Part shown: in pieces, positions 7,866 through 15,219 of the stretch
Layout of the letters: every line of letters begins with the position of its first letter
How positions within the stretch are numbered: the first letter of the stretch is position 1
NCBI GenBank assembly: GCA_017642565.1
Contig: JAGCOU010000007.1
Location: 1 to 26,176, forward strand
DNA from: Alphaproteobacteria bacterium
GTDB lineage: Bacteria > Pseudomonadota > Alphaproteobacteria > Rs-D84
Reading direction: 5' to 3'
Length of the DNA stretch: 26,176 bases
The notes under the pieces: generated by a model
Database searches by the model: none
What the model saw: the letters and a program-made list of their open reading frames with translations, nothing else
What the model was told of the DNA's origin: nothing
Position numbers and translations under genes: made by a program

Positions 7866-8783
7866 ATGTTTAAGAATCATAATGAAATTTTTACTGCGCC
7901 GCTCGCTGGTATCACAGATAAACCGTTTAGGAAAATTTTGCGTGATTTTGCGCCTGATGTTTCTATGGTGACTGAGATGATTTCTTGTCATTCTTTGGTC
8001 GAACAACATAAAAATTGTATTCGTAATTTTGATGATTATAGGGACGAAGGCAATATTGGGGCGCAAATATTCGGGGCAGACCCTTATTTAATGGGCGAAG
8101 CCGCAAAAATACTGCAAGACGCTGGCGCAAAATGGGTTGATATAAATATGGGGTGTCCTGTGCCAAAGGTGGCAACTCGTGCTGGCGCAGGCGCATATTT
8201 AATGCGTAATCACCAACTTGCAGGGCAAATAATAGAAAGTTGCGTTAAATCTGTAAAAATACCTGTGTCTATTAAAACGCGTCTCGGGTGGGACGAAGCG
8301 CACAAAGATTGGCAAGATTTAGTGCATATTGCCGCAGATTCCGGGGCGAGTTTTGCTGTCGTTCATGGTCGAACCAGGGCGCAAGGGTATTCTGGAACAT
8401 CTTCTCTGCCTGTTAAACCAGATTTGCCGATACCGATTATTGCGAATGGTGATATAAAATCACTTGAAGATATTCAGCGAATGCAAAATTTGGGCTATGA
8501 TGGTGTTATGATAGGGCGGGCTATGTTGGGACGACCTTGGATTATCGGGGAATTTTGTGGAACCTGTGCAAAGCCAAAGAATATAGGCGAAGTTGTTTTA
8601 AAGCACTTTGATTTGGTTGTTGATTATTATGGTGCTAAAACAGGCGTGCCTATGTTTAGAAAACACGCAGCTTGGTATTCTGCGGGTATGCCAAATTCGG
8701 CGCAATTTCGCATAAAAGTTAATCAAACACTTGATGTGGAAAGCCTGAAAAAAATTATAAAAGATTTTTTTATCGATAATTGA
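7866..8783 (+). CDS. dusB: tRNA-dihydrouridine synthase (DusB-like)
   Basis: A 305-residue FMN-dependent TIM-barrel enzyme that reduces specific uridines in tRNA to dihydrouridine. Visible motifs in order: APLAGITDKPFR at the N-terminus, INMGCPVPKV with the catalytic Cys (about residue 97), AGAYLM, PVSIKTRLGWD, VHGRTRAQGYSG, PIIANGDI and GVMIGRAMLGRPWI for FMN binding. The order and the MGCPVPKV form fit the DusA/B/C family, closest to DusB; the exact target position is uncertain. I chose ATG 7866 because MFKNHNEIFTAPLAG matches the family N-terminus and a promoter ends seven bases before it. Upstream in-frame codons run into the divergent gene. A RodZ-like gene follows 58 bases downstream with its own promoter. 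Confidence 0.9.
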   Translation: MFKNHNEIFTAPLAGITDKPFRKILRDFAPDVSMVTEMISCHSLVEQHKNCIRNFDDYRDEGNIGAQIFGADPYLMGEAAKILQDAGAKWVDINMGCPVPKVATRAGAGAYLMRNHQLAGQIIESCVKSVKIPVSIKTRLGWDEAHKDWQDLVHIAADSGASFAVVHGRTRAQGYSGTSSLPVKPDLPIPIIANGDIKSLEDIQRMQNLGYDGVMIGRAMLGRPWIIGEFCGTCAKPKNIGEVVLKHFDLVVDYYGAKTGVPMFRKHAAWYSAGMPNSAQFRIKVNQTLDVESLKKIIKDFFIDN

Positions 8784-8808
8784 CAATTCAATATTTCTAT
8801 CATAACAT
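8780..8808 (+). promoter_or_regulatory. Candidate promoter of the RodZ-like gene
   Basis: A perfect TTGACA (8780-8785) overlaps the dus stop codon and is followed after 17 bases by TAACAT (8803-8808). The same TTGxxA-17-TAACAT arrangement occurs before the secreted-protein gene at 17777. Confidence 0.55.
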
Positions 8809-8841
8809 ATTCATATCAATTTCGTATCAAAGGATTTGAAC

Positions 8842-9717
8842 ATGAACGAACAGCAAGAAATCACACTTCCTACAACAGAGATGACTGCCGGTGAAATGTT
8901 GCGTCAGGCGCGTACCACGGGTCGCAGAAAACGTGAAATTGCCACGATTTCAAAGTTGCTTTGTATACGAGAAGAATTTTTAACCGCTTTGGAAGAGGGT
9001 AATTATCGCGTTATTCCAGAAGATGTTTATATCTTGGGCTTTGCGCGCAGTTATGCTGTGGAATTGGGGTTAAATCCTGATGAAGTGATTTTGCAACTGA
9101 AAAAAGAATTGGGTTTAATCAAAGATACGAAAGAAACAAAAGAAGAAGAAGCGGAAACAAAAATCGTTTCTCAAAAACAACAAATAAAAATTGATAAAGA
9201 AGTTTTACTGAATTGGGTAAAAACTGCATGGGCTTATGTTAAAAAACATTGGATTTGGTTTGCTTCTATTTTTGCTGCTTTGGTATTGGTAATTGTGTTG
9301 CTGGTTGTGCTGATTGGTGGCGGCAAAGCAACTGATACACCAGAAAATTTGCCAGAAACAGCAGAGGTAGTTGCTTCGGCTGAAGAAATCAAAGAACCAG
9401 ATTTTAGATTCCCTGTGCATGAAAAATTTGAAGTTAAAAACAGCAAAGAAGCTCGGGTCGTTCTGCAGGCAGAAAAAGAATCTTGGGTAAAAATCGAAGA
9501 TGCCCGTGGAAGTAGCGTTTTTTCACGCGTTCTTGTTCCTGGGGATGTTTATTATCTGCCAAATGGCGATAAATTCAAGGCGACTTTTGGTAATGTCGGT
9601 GCGATTGATGTTTGGGTAGACGGTCAATTAATAAAAAAATTGGGGCCTGCTAATACCAAAAAGACCGGTATCTCTATGGCGCCTGATGCATTAAAGTCAG
9701 TTGGTTTTGCTGAATAG
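8842..9717 (+). CDS. rodZ: RodZ-like cytoskeletal HTH membrane protein
   Basis: A 291-residue protein with a cytoplasmic helix-turn-helix domain (about 15-85, including AGEMLRQART and the YILGFARSYAVELGLN signature), a Lys/Glu-rich linker, one membrane helix (about 135-160) and a periplasmic beta domain of the DUF4115 type (about 190-290, with ESWVKIEDARGSSVFSRVLVPGD and GNVGAIDVWVDG). RodZ anchors MreB filaments to the membrane and couples them to elongation-mode wall synthesis; that role is inferred from the architecture. AGGA precedes ATG 8842 at good spacing, which decides the start over a TTG two codons upstream. In many alphaproteobacteria this HTH protein lies near ispG or pilus genes; no such partner is seen here. 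Confidence 0.86.
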   Translation: MNEQQEITLPTTEMTAGEMLRQARTTGRRKREIATISKLLCIREEFLTALEEGNYRVIPEDVYILGFARSYAVELGLNPDEVILQLKKELGLIKDTKETKEEEAETKIVSQKQQIKIDKEVLLNWVKTAWAYVKKHWIWFASIFAALVLVIVLLVVLIGGGKATDTPENLPETAEVVASAEEIKEPDFRFPVHEKFEVKNSKEARVVLQAEKESWVKIEDARGSSVFSRVLVPGDVYYLPNGDKFKATFGNVGAIDVWVDGQLIKKLGPANTKKTGISMAPDALKSVGFAE

Positions 9718-9736
9718 TTTCTTTGAAACTGATGTA

Positions 9737-9764
9737 TTGATTTTTGACAAAATATCACTATATG
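9737..9764 (+). promoter_or_regulatory. Candidate leaderless promoter of uvrA
   Basis: TTGATT (9737-9742), 16 bases, TATATG (9759-9764), then six bases to ATG 9771. No ribosome-binding site precedes either of the two possible ATG codons. The boxes are weaker than at comM or dus. Confidence 0.35.
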
Positions 9765-9770
9765 TCCATT

Positions 9771-12629
9771 ATGACTGGAAATATAAAAGTTCGCGGTGCA
9801 CGCGAAAACAATCTTAAAAATATTGATTTAGACCTGCCAAAAAACAAGTTAGTTGTGTTGACGGGGGTGTCTGGTTCAGGCAAATCTTCGCTGGCTTTTA
9901 ATACTATTTATGCCGAAGGTCAACGCAGATATGTTGAATCTTTGTCTTCCTATGCGCGTCAATTTTTAGATATGCAAAAAAAGCCAGATGTAGATTTAAT
10001 TGAAGGTTTGTCACCTGCGATTTCTATTGAACAAAAGACTACTTCGAAAAATCCGCGCTCCATAGTTGGAACTGTGACAGAAATTTATGATTATTTGCGT
10101 CTTTTGTGGGCACGTGTAGGTGTTCCTTATTCTCCTGTAACGGGGTTGCCAATTAAATCACAAACTATTGCGGAAATGGTAGAATGGACGCTTAAAATAC
10201 CTAAGGGTGTGAAGTTTTATATTATGGCGCCGATGGTGCGTGACCGCAAAGGTGAATACAAAAAAGAAATCGCGTTTTTAATTAAGCAAGGTTATCAACG
10301 CGCAATAGTAGATGGAACCTTATATGATTTGGCGTCTGTGCCACCACTAGATAAAAATAAAAAACACAATATTATGGTTATTATCGACAGAATTGCCATG
10401 CCAGATGAAGATTTAACCGGTGATGATGCCGATGAATTTCGTTCTCGTCTTTATGCTTCGTTTGAAGCGTCTTTACGTCTGGTGCCAGGTGCTGTGGTTG
10501 TTCGGCGTTTGGACACAGGTGAAGATTCTTTGTATTCCCAAGAATATGCATGTCCAGTGTCGGGTTTCACAGTGCCAAAGATAGAGCCGCGTTTGTTTTC
10601 CTTTAATGCGCCGGTTGGTGCTTGTAGTGCGTGCGATGGTTTGGGTATTCAATTAAATGTTTCGCCTGATTTAGTCGTACCAGATACTGCGAAATCTATA
10701 TTGGGTGGGGCGATTGCGCCTTGGTCTCGTGGGGGAATACTTAGCCAATATGAAAATGTTATTGATGCATTACATAAAAAATACAAGATTCCTTTGTCAA
10801 AGCCATGGTATACATTAAGCGATAAAGATAAAAGTATCATTTTATATGGGACGGGCGACGAACCGGTTAAAATCAACTGGAACGGCTATGTTTATGAAAA
10901 GCCGTTTGAAGGTGTTATTCCTAACTTGGAACGGAGACTGCGTGAATCTGATTCTGAATCAACGCGTAACGAACTCGCAAAATATCAAACAGAAAAAACT
11001 TGTCCAGTGTGTCATGGCAAAAGGTTAAACATCCAAGCATTGTGTATAAAAATTAATAATTGTGATATTATGGATGTATGCGAGATGTCTGTGGATGAAT
11101 CTTTGCGCTGGTTCCAAGATTTACCTGGGCATTTAACACAGAAAGAAAATGAAATCGCTTCTATGGTGTTGCGCGAAATTGTTTCTAGATTGTATTTCTT
11201 GCAAAATGTTGGTTTGGGATATTTAACAATGTCGCGTATGGCAGGAACTCTTTCGGGTGGCGAAGCTCAGCGTATAAGGTTAGCGTCACAGATAGGAAGT
11301 GGTCTGTCTGGGGTTTTGTATGTGTTGGATGAACCTTCTATTGGTTTGCACCAAAGCGATAATGATAAATTGATTGAAACATTAAAGATGTTGCGTGACA
11401 AAGATAATACTGTGCTGGTTGTGGAACACGATGAAGATATGATGCGTGCTGCTGACTATTTGGTGGATATAGGTCGTGGTGCAGGTATCAACGGTGGTAA
11501 TGTAATTGCATGTGGAACGCCAAGTCAGGTTATAAAAAATCCTGATTCTTTGACAGGATTGTATTTGTCTGGAAAACGCAAGATTGATGTGCCAAAAACA
11601 CGCAGAAGTGGTAATGGTAAAATTATTCGCATAGAAGGTGCGCGCGAAAACAATCTTAAAAACATAAGCGTTGATTTTCCTTTGGGTAAATTTATCGCGC
11701 TAACTGGGGTGTCTGGGTCTGGTAAATCAACTTTGTTATTGAATACTTTGTATCCTGCGATTATGCGTGCGCTTTATAATTCAAAACTTGAAGCAGGTGC
11801 ACATGATGTTATTCGTGGACTTGAAAATATTGACAAGGTTGTAGACATAGACCAATCACCAATTGGGCGCAGCCCGCGCAGTAATCCTGCGACTTATGTG
11901 GGTGTGTTTAATAATATTCGTGACTTTTTTGCGAATTTGCCAGAATCTAAAACGCGCGGTTATGACGCAGGACGTTTTTCTTTTAATGTCAAAGGCGGAA
12001 GATGTGAAGCCTGTCAAGGAGATGGGCAAATCAAAATAGAAATGAATTTTTTGGCGGATATTTATGTTGAATGCGATAAATGTCATGGACAAAGGTATAA
12101 TGACGAAACTTTAGCTGTGAAATACAAGGGTAAATCTATCGCAGATGTTTTGAATATGACTGTGGAAGAAGCGTATAGGTTCTTTGTAAATGTTCCGCAA
12201 ATTGCGCGTAAACTTGAATTGTTAAAACGCGTGGGACTTGATTATATCAAACTGGGTCAAAGTTCTCTTGATTTATCTGGTGGTGAAGCCCAAAGAATTA
12301 AATTGTCTAAAGAATTGGCAGCACGTAGCACAGGGCAAACGATTTATATTTTGGATGAACCAACCACAGGGCTTCATTTTGAAGATATAAAGTCTTTGTT
12401 AAGTGTGTTGCACGAATTGGTTGACCAAGGAAATACAGTGATTGTTATTGAACACAATTTAGAGGTTATAAAAACAGCTGATTGGGTCATAGATTTGAGC
12501 CCAAATGGTGGTGCTGGTGGCGGTCAGGTGATTGCCCTGGGAACGCCTGAGGCTGTCGCAGAAAATCCAGATTCTTTGACTGGAAAATATCTTAAAAAGT
12601 ATCTGGACAAACCCAAAAAAAGCAAATAA
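9771..12629 (+). CDS. uvrA: Excinuclease ABC subunit A (UvrA)
   Basis: UvrA is the damage-recognition ATPase of nucleotide-excision repair and loads UvrB onto lesions. The 952-residue product carries two ABC ATPase modules: Walker A GVSGSGKSS (about 30-38) and GVSGSGKST (about 643-651), signatures LSGGEAQRIRLAS (about 493) and LSGGEAQRIKLS (about 836), and Walker B VLDEPSIGLH and ILDEPTTGLH. Zinc-binding cysteines occur at CPVSG and CSACDG in the first half and CEACQG and CDKCHG in the second. The pattern is complete. Start choice is ambiguous between 9762 and 9771; I favour 9771 because MTGNIKVRGAREN matches the usual N-terminus and fits the leaderless spacing. A strong ribosome-binding site for the next gene follows its stop. 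Confidence 0.97.
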   Translation: MTGNIKVRGARENNLKNIDLDLPKNKLVVLTGVSGSGKSSLAFNTIYAEGQRRYVESLSSYARQFLDMQKKPDVDLIEGLSPAISIEQKTTSKNPRSIVGTVTEIYDYLRLLWARVGVPYSPVTGLPIKSQTIAEMVEWTLKIPKGVKFYIMAPMVRDRKGEYKKEIAFLIKQGYQRAIVDGTLYDLASVPPLDKNKKHNIMVIIDRIAMPDEDLTGDDADEFRSRLYASFEASLRLVPGAVVVRRLDTGEDSLYSQEYACPVSGFTVPKIEPRLFSFNAPVGACSACDGLGIQLNVSPDLVVPDTAKSILGGAIAPWSRGGILSQYENVIDALHKKYKIPLSKPWYTLSDKDKSIILYGTGDEPVKINWNGYVYEKPFEGVIPNLERRLRESDSESTRNELAKYQTEKTCPVCHGKRLNIQALCIKINNCDIMDVCEMSVDESLRWFQDLPGHLTQKENEIASMVLREIVSRLYFLQNVGLGYLTMSRMAGTLSGGEAQRIRLASQIGSGLSGVLYVLDEPSIGLHQSDNDKLIETLKMLRDKDNTVLVVEHDEDMMRAADYLVDIGRGAGINGGNVIACGTPSQVIKNPDSLTGLYLSGKRKIDVPKTRRSGNGKIIRIEGARENNLKNISVDFPLGKFIALTGVSGSGKSTLLLNTLYPAIMRALYNSKLEAGAHDVIRGLENIDKVVDIDQSPIGRSPRSNPATYVGVFNNIRDFFANLPESKTRGYDAGRFSFNVKGGRCEACQGDGQIKIEMNFLADIYVECDKCHGQRYNDETLAVKYKGKSIADVLNMTVEEAYRFFVNVPQIARKLELLKRVGLDYIKLGQSSLDLSGGEAQRIKLSKELAARSTGQTIYILDEPTTGLHFEDIKSLLSVLHELVDQGNTVIVIEHNLEVIKTADWVIDLSPNGGAGGGQVIALGTPEAVAENPDSLTGKYLKKYLDKPKKSK

Positions 12630-12668
12630 CATAGTGCTAGAGACAAATAAACCCAAAGGAGATGAAAA

Positions 12669-13172
12669 ATGTTCGGTTTCGGTAAAAAGAAAAAAGTAGA
12701 AGAAACACAAGAAAATGTAGATTTAGAACAAGAAGCAGCAAAAATGCCATCTGGCATGAAAGAAACTGCTGAAAGAATGATGTCCGGTCAATTCGATATG
12801 AATGATATGTTGGCGCAATTAAAACAAATTAAAAAGATGAGCAATTTTAGTGGTCTTCTTAAAATGGTGCCAGGTATGTCCGGGGCTGTGGCTGCTATGA
12901 AAGAAAAAATCAAAGATGGTAGTGTTGATGCTCAAATCAAAATTTTGGAAGCGATGACCGTGGCGGAACGTGCTGATCCAGAAAAAATATTCGCTAATGC
13001 CAAAGCGCGTATCGCAGAAACAGCAGGTTGCACTGTTCGTGAAGTGGAACATATTATCAAGCAATATTTGAATATGAAACGTCAAATGGCTATGATTCAA
13101 CGCATGGGCGGAATGGAAGCAGTCATGCAACGTATGCAACAGGCGGGGGGAGTGCCAGGTGGCAATAAATAA
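12669..13172 (+). CDS. Stand-alone SRP54/Ffh M-domain protein
   Basis: A 167-residue Met-rich protein (19 Met) that matches only the C-terminal M domain of Ffh, the signal-recognition-particle protein. Visible parts: the linker helix and FDMNDMLAQLKQIKKM (42-57), the finger-loop/signal-peptide region LLKMVPGM (63-70), the helix KILEAMTVAERADPEKI (91-107), and the region matching the 4.5S RNA-binding helix, RIAETAGCTVREVEHIIKQY (114-133). The GTPase NG domain is absent, and uvrA ends 39 bases upstream, so no frameshifted NG domain adjoins it. The canonical RIAxGSG RNA-binding stretch has become RIAETAG and flanking arginines are reduced. The N-terminus MFGFGKKKK recalls FtsY starts. A strong AGGAG site (12657-12661) shows it is an independent gene. 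Function unknown. Confidence 0.8.
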   Translation: MFGFGKKKKVEETQENVDLEQEAAKMPSGMKETAERMMSGQFDMNDMLAQLKQIKKMSNFSGLLKMVPGMSGAVAAMKEKIKDGSVDAQIKILEAMTVAERADPEKIFANAKARIAETAGCTVREVEHIIKQYLNMKRQMAMIQRMGGMEAVMQRMQQAGGVPGGNK

Positions 13173-13186
13173 TTAAAGGCACAAAA

Positions 13187-13507
13187 ATGAACAAAAAAGA
13201 TAAAAAGTTTTTTAAAAACGTGGACGCTGTATCAGGTTGTGAGCCTGTATACGGAAGAAATGGTAAAATAGCACACTGGAAAGTGACGGTGGAGGCTAAT
13301 GAGTTTCCGAGGTTTCGTGCACCAGATTTATATGGGGCTTTTATGGCGTCTTGGGTGCAAACGATTAATGATAAAAAACAGGCTAGACATATAATTACAT
13401 ATTTATTCCGTGATGGTTTGTTTGGTCGTGGTGCAGAACGTGCTTGGCAATTTAGAATAAACATGTTGGGGCAAATGGCAATCAACCATAATGAAAATAC
13501 TAAATAA
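13187..13507 (+). CDS. Conserved-looking hypothetical protein, 106 residues
   Basis: I do not recognise the family. The protein is small, basic and soluble, with no signal peptide or membrane helix. Notable stretches are GRNGKIAHWKVTVEANEFPRF, an aromatic/basic core YGAFMASWVQTINDKKQARHI, and FRDGLFGRGAERAWQFRI, which look like a compact alpha/beta fold. AAAGG (13175-13179) precedes the ATG at suitable spacing, and the gene begins 14 bases after the M-domain gene stop. Its last 17 bases overlap the start of rlmE, so it is very probably translated and coupled to rlmE. The neighbourhood (SRP-like protein, 23S rRNA methyltransferase) hints at a ribosome-related role, but that is context only. 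Confidence 0.7.
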   Translation: MNKKDKKFFKNVDAVSGCEPVYGRNGKIAHWKVTVEANEFPRFRAPDLYGAFMASWVQTINDKKQARHIITYLFRDGLFGRGAERAWQFRINMLGQMAINHNENTK

Positions 13508-14159
13508 AAAAATTGCAGCACATAAATCTTCGGTGGCTTGGCTTCAACGTCAGGCCCATGACCCTTATGTTGCGCGTGCCCAAAAAGAGGGATATCGTGC
13601 GCGGGCAGCGTATAAAATTATAGAAATGAATGAAAAATATCATTTCTTTAAAAACGGGCAGGTTGTTGTTGATTTAGGCGCCGCGCCTGGTTCTTGGTCA
13701 CAGTATGTTGCGCGTGAATTTCCAAAATCAAAGATATTCGCGATGGATTTATTGGAAATTAAACCAATAAATAATGTGGAATTTTATCAAGGTGATTTTA
13801 CGAGCGATGAGGCTTTGCGCTGGCTTGAAGAAAAATTAAATTTGACAGATGCAACAAATGGCACAGCGGATGTGGTTATGTCTGATATGGCACCAAATAC
13901 TGTGGGACATAAAAAAACAGACCATTTGCGTCAAATGGTGTTGTTGGAATATGCGCTTGATTTTGCATTGCGTGCGCTTAAAAAAGGTGGTACATTCATA
14001 GCAAAATCATTTACAGGTGGTGCAACAAACGATTTGGTAAAACAAATCAAAGAACATTTTGAAGATGTGCATTACATAAAACCGCCGTCTTCGCGTAAAG
14101 ATTCTGTCGAAATGTTTATCGTTGCAACTGGATTTTTGGGGCAGGAGAGAGACATATAA
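13491..14159 (+). CDS. rlmE: 23S rRNA 2'-O-ribose methyltransferase RlmE (FtsJ)
   Basis: RlmE methylates the 2'-OH of U2552 in the A-loop of 23S rRNA and aids late 50S assembly. The 222-residue protein begins with a basic tail and SVAWLQRQAHDPYVARAQKEGYRARAAYKI, the family's RNA-binding entry region, followed by the SAM-binding motif VVDLGAAPGSWSQYVA, then VMSDMAPN with the catalytic Asp, FIAKSFTGG with the catalytic Lys and SVEMFIVATGF with the catalytic Glu, completing the K-D-K-E tetrad. Length is standard. The ATG lies inside the end of the preceding gene, without its own strong ribosome-binding site, so translation is probably coupled. In many proteobacteria rlmE precedes ftsH; here an unknown gene follows. 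Confidence 0.94.
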   Translation: MKILNKKIAAHKSSVAWLQRQAHDPYVARAQKEGYRARAAYKIIEMNEKYHFFKNGQVVVDLGAAPGSWSQYVAREFPKSKIFAMDLLEIKPINNVEFYQGDFTSDEALRWLEEKLNLTDATNGTADVVMSDMAPNTVGHKKTDHLRQMVLLEYALDFALRALKKGGTFIAKSFTGGATNDLVKQIKEHFEDVHYIKPPSSRKDSVEMFIVATGFLGQERDI

Positions 14160-14176
14160 ATAAAAGGATTTAAGAT

Positions 14177-14728
14177 ATGTCTTTTGTAAATGTTTTCAGG
14201 TTAAAATTTATTAGTTTTGCTATGAAAAAACTGCAAAAAATTGCAGAAAAATTGCCTGTTAAGCAAGAGGATGTCCCGACGGTTTCTTTTCATGCGGACA
14301 AAGATGGCATTTTTTATTTAGACGATTATAAAAAAGTTTCAGAAGACCTGAATGACATGTCTTGGGATTTTGATATGTTTCTAGATACTACAAAACTCAC
14401 ACCTGGGGTTGTGATATATATAATCAGTCAACAAAAACCAACTGCGCAAAGACCTTGGGTTGTGTATAAATATGAGCCGCGTGTTATTACATCAATTCAT
14501 GACAGTGGTGTTAATGGTGGAACAGTGTTTTTCACATATTCTCATGAATTTGTTCAGCCATTATCTTTATCTGGCAGCCAAGATAAAAATGAATTCCAGG
14601 TTGTATCTAGTGAAGATACTATTTATTCACCACTTACAAAAGAGCATGCGCAATTCATTTGTGCAGAATTAAATTCACAATCACGAAGTTTATACCAAAG
14701 TCATCTGGCAAAAATGAAACAGAAATAA
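14177..14728 (+). CDS. Hypothetical protein, 183 residues
   Basis: I do not recognise the family. The protein is predicted cytoplasmic: the first 15 residues (MSFVNVFRLKFISFA) are hydrophobic but basic and lack a clear signal-peptidase site, and the rest is soluble with mixed alpha/beta character (PTVSFHADKDGIFYLDDY, PWVVYKYEPRVITSIHDSG, NGGTVFFTYSHEF, SPLTKEHAQFICAELN). AAAGGA (14163-14168) lies at good distance from ATG 14177; an internal ATG at 14222 would give 168 residues. It follows rlmE by 17 bases and ends at a bidirectional terminator, so it closes the transcription unit begun by uvrA or the M-domain gene. No catalytic motif is apparent. Confidence 0.7.
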   Translation: MSFVNVFRLKFISFAMKKLQKIAEKLPVKQEDVPTVSFHADKDGIFYLDDYKKVSEDLNDMSWDFDMFLDTTKLTPGVVIYIISQQKPTAQRPWVVYKYEPRVITSIHDSGVNGGTVFFTYSHEFVQPLSLSGSQDKNEFQVVSSEDTIYSPLTKEHAQFICAELNSQSRSLYQSHLAKMKQK

Positions 14729-14730
14729 AA

Positions 14731-14757
14731 AAAACGCCATAAACGGCGTTTTTTTAT
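14731..14757. terminator. Bidirectional terminator between the 183-residue gene and rnhA
   Basis: AAAACGCC (14731-14738) pairs with GGCGTTTT (14745-14752) around ATAAAC, with A and T runs on either side. It overlaps the rnhA stop codon. Confidence 0.85.
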
Positions 14758-15182
14758 TTATAACTTTCTGCGGCAGTGCGCGCCAAATCGTCAACGCGTT
14801 CGTTGAATTCTTCGCCGGCATGACCTTTGACCCAAACCCAATGAATTTTTATAGAGGAAGCCAATTCATCAAGTTGTTGCCATAACTCTTGGTTTTTTAC
14901 AGGTTTTTTATCTGCTGTTTTCCAATTGTTTTTCTTCCAATTTTTAATCCAAGATTGCATACCGTTTTTCACGTATTGACTGTCTGTGTGAATTTCAATT
15001 TCATTATGTTTGCGCGCAGCGGTCAGCGCTTTGATAACCGCGGTTAATTCCATTTTATTATTCGTAGTGTTTTTTTCGCCACCACATCTTTCCGCTACAT
15101 TTTTTCCATCAGTAGCAATAAATCCCCATCCACCAGGACCAGGATTTCCCAAACAACTGCCGTCAGTCCAAATTTTTAACAT
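14754..15182 (-). CDS. rnhA: Ribonuclease HI
   Basis: RNase HI degrades the RNA strand of RNA-DNA hybrids, removing R-loops and primer remnants. The 142-residue protein is a standard-length type I enzyme with all acidic residues: TDGSCLGNPGPGG (first Asp), NNKMELTAVIKAL (Glu), IHTDSQYVKNG (second Asp) and the C-terminal WVWVKGHAGEEFNERVDDLA (loop His and last Asp). The basic handle region WIKNWKKNNWKTADKKPVKN is present. A GGGATG-type ribosome-binding site lies upstream, unlike the divergent transketolase gene, whose start looks leaderless. Its -10 would be the minus-strand reading of the palindrome at 15203-15215. Confidence 0.96.
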   Translation of the reverse strand: MLKIWTDGSCLGNPGPGGWGFIATDGKNVAERCGGEKNTTNNKMELTAVIKALTAARKHNEIEIHTDSQYVKNGMQSWIKNWKKNNWKTADKKPVKNQELWQQLDELASSIKIHWVWVKGHAGEEFNERVDDLARTAAESYK

Positions 15183-15202
15183 TTTATTTTCATCCCTTTT
15201 TG

Positions 15203-15215
15203 TGATATAATATCA
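15203..15215. promoter_or_regulatory. Palindromic -10 region between rnhA and the transketolase gene
   Basis: TGATATAATATCA is a perfect palindrome around a central A. On the plus strand it contains TATAAT (15206-15211), ending eight bases before ATG 15220; on the minus strand it contains TATTAT facing rnhA. The -35 elements are poor (TTTATT at 15183-15188 for the plus strand). Confidence 0.5.
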
Positions 15216-15219
15216 TAAA

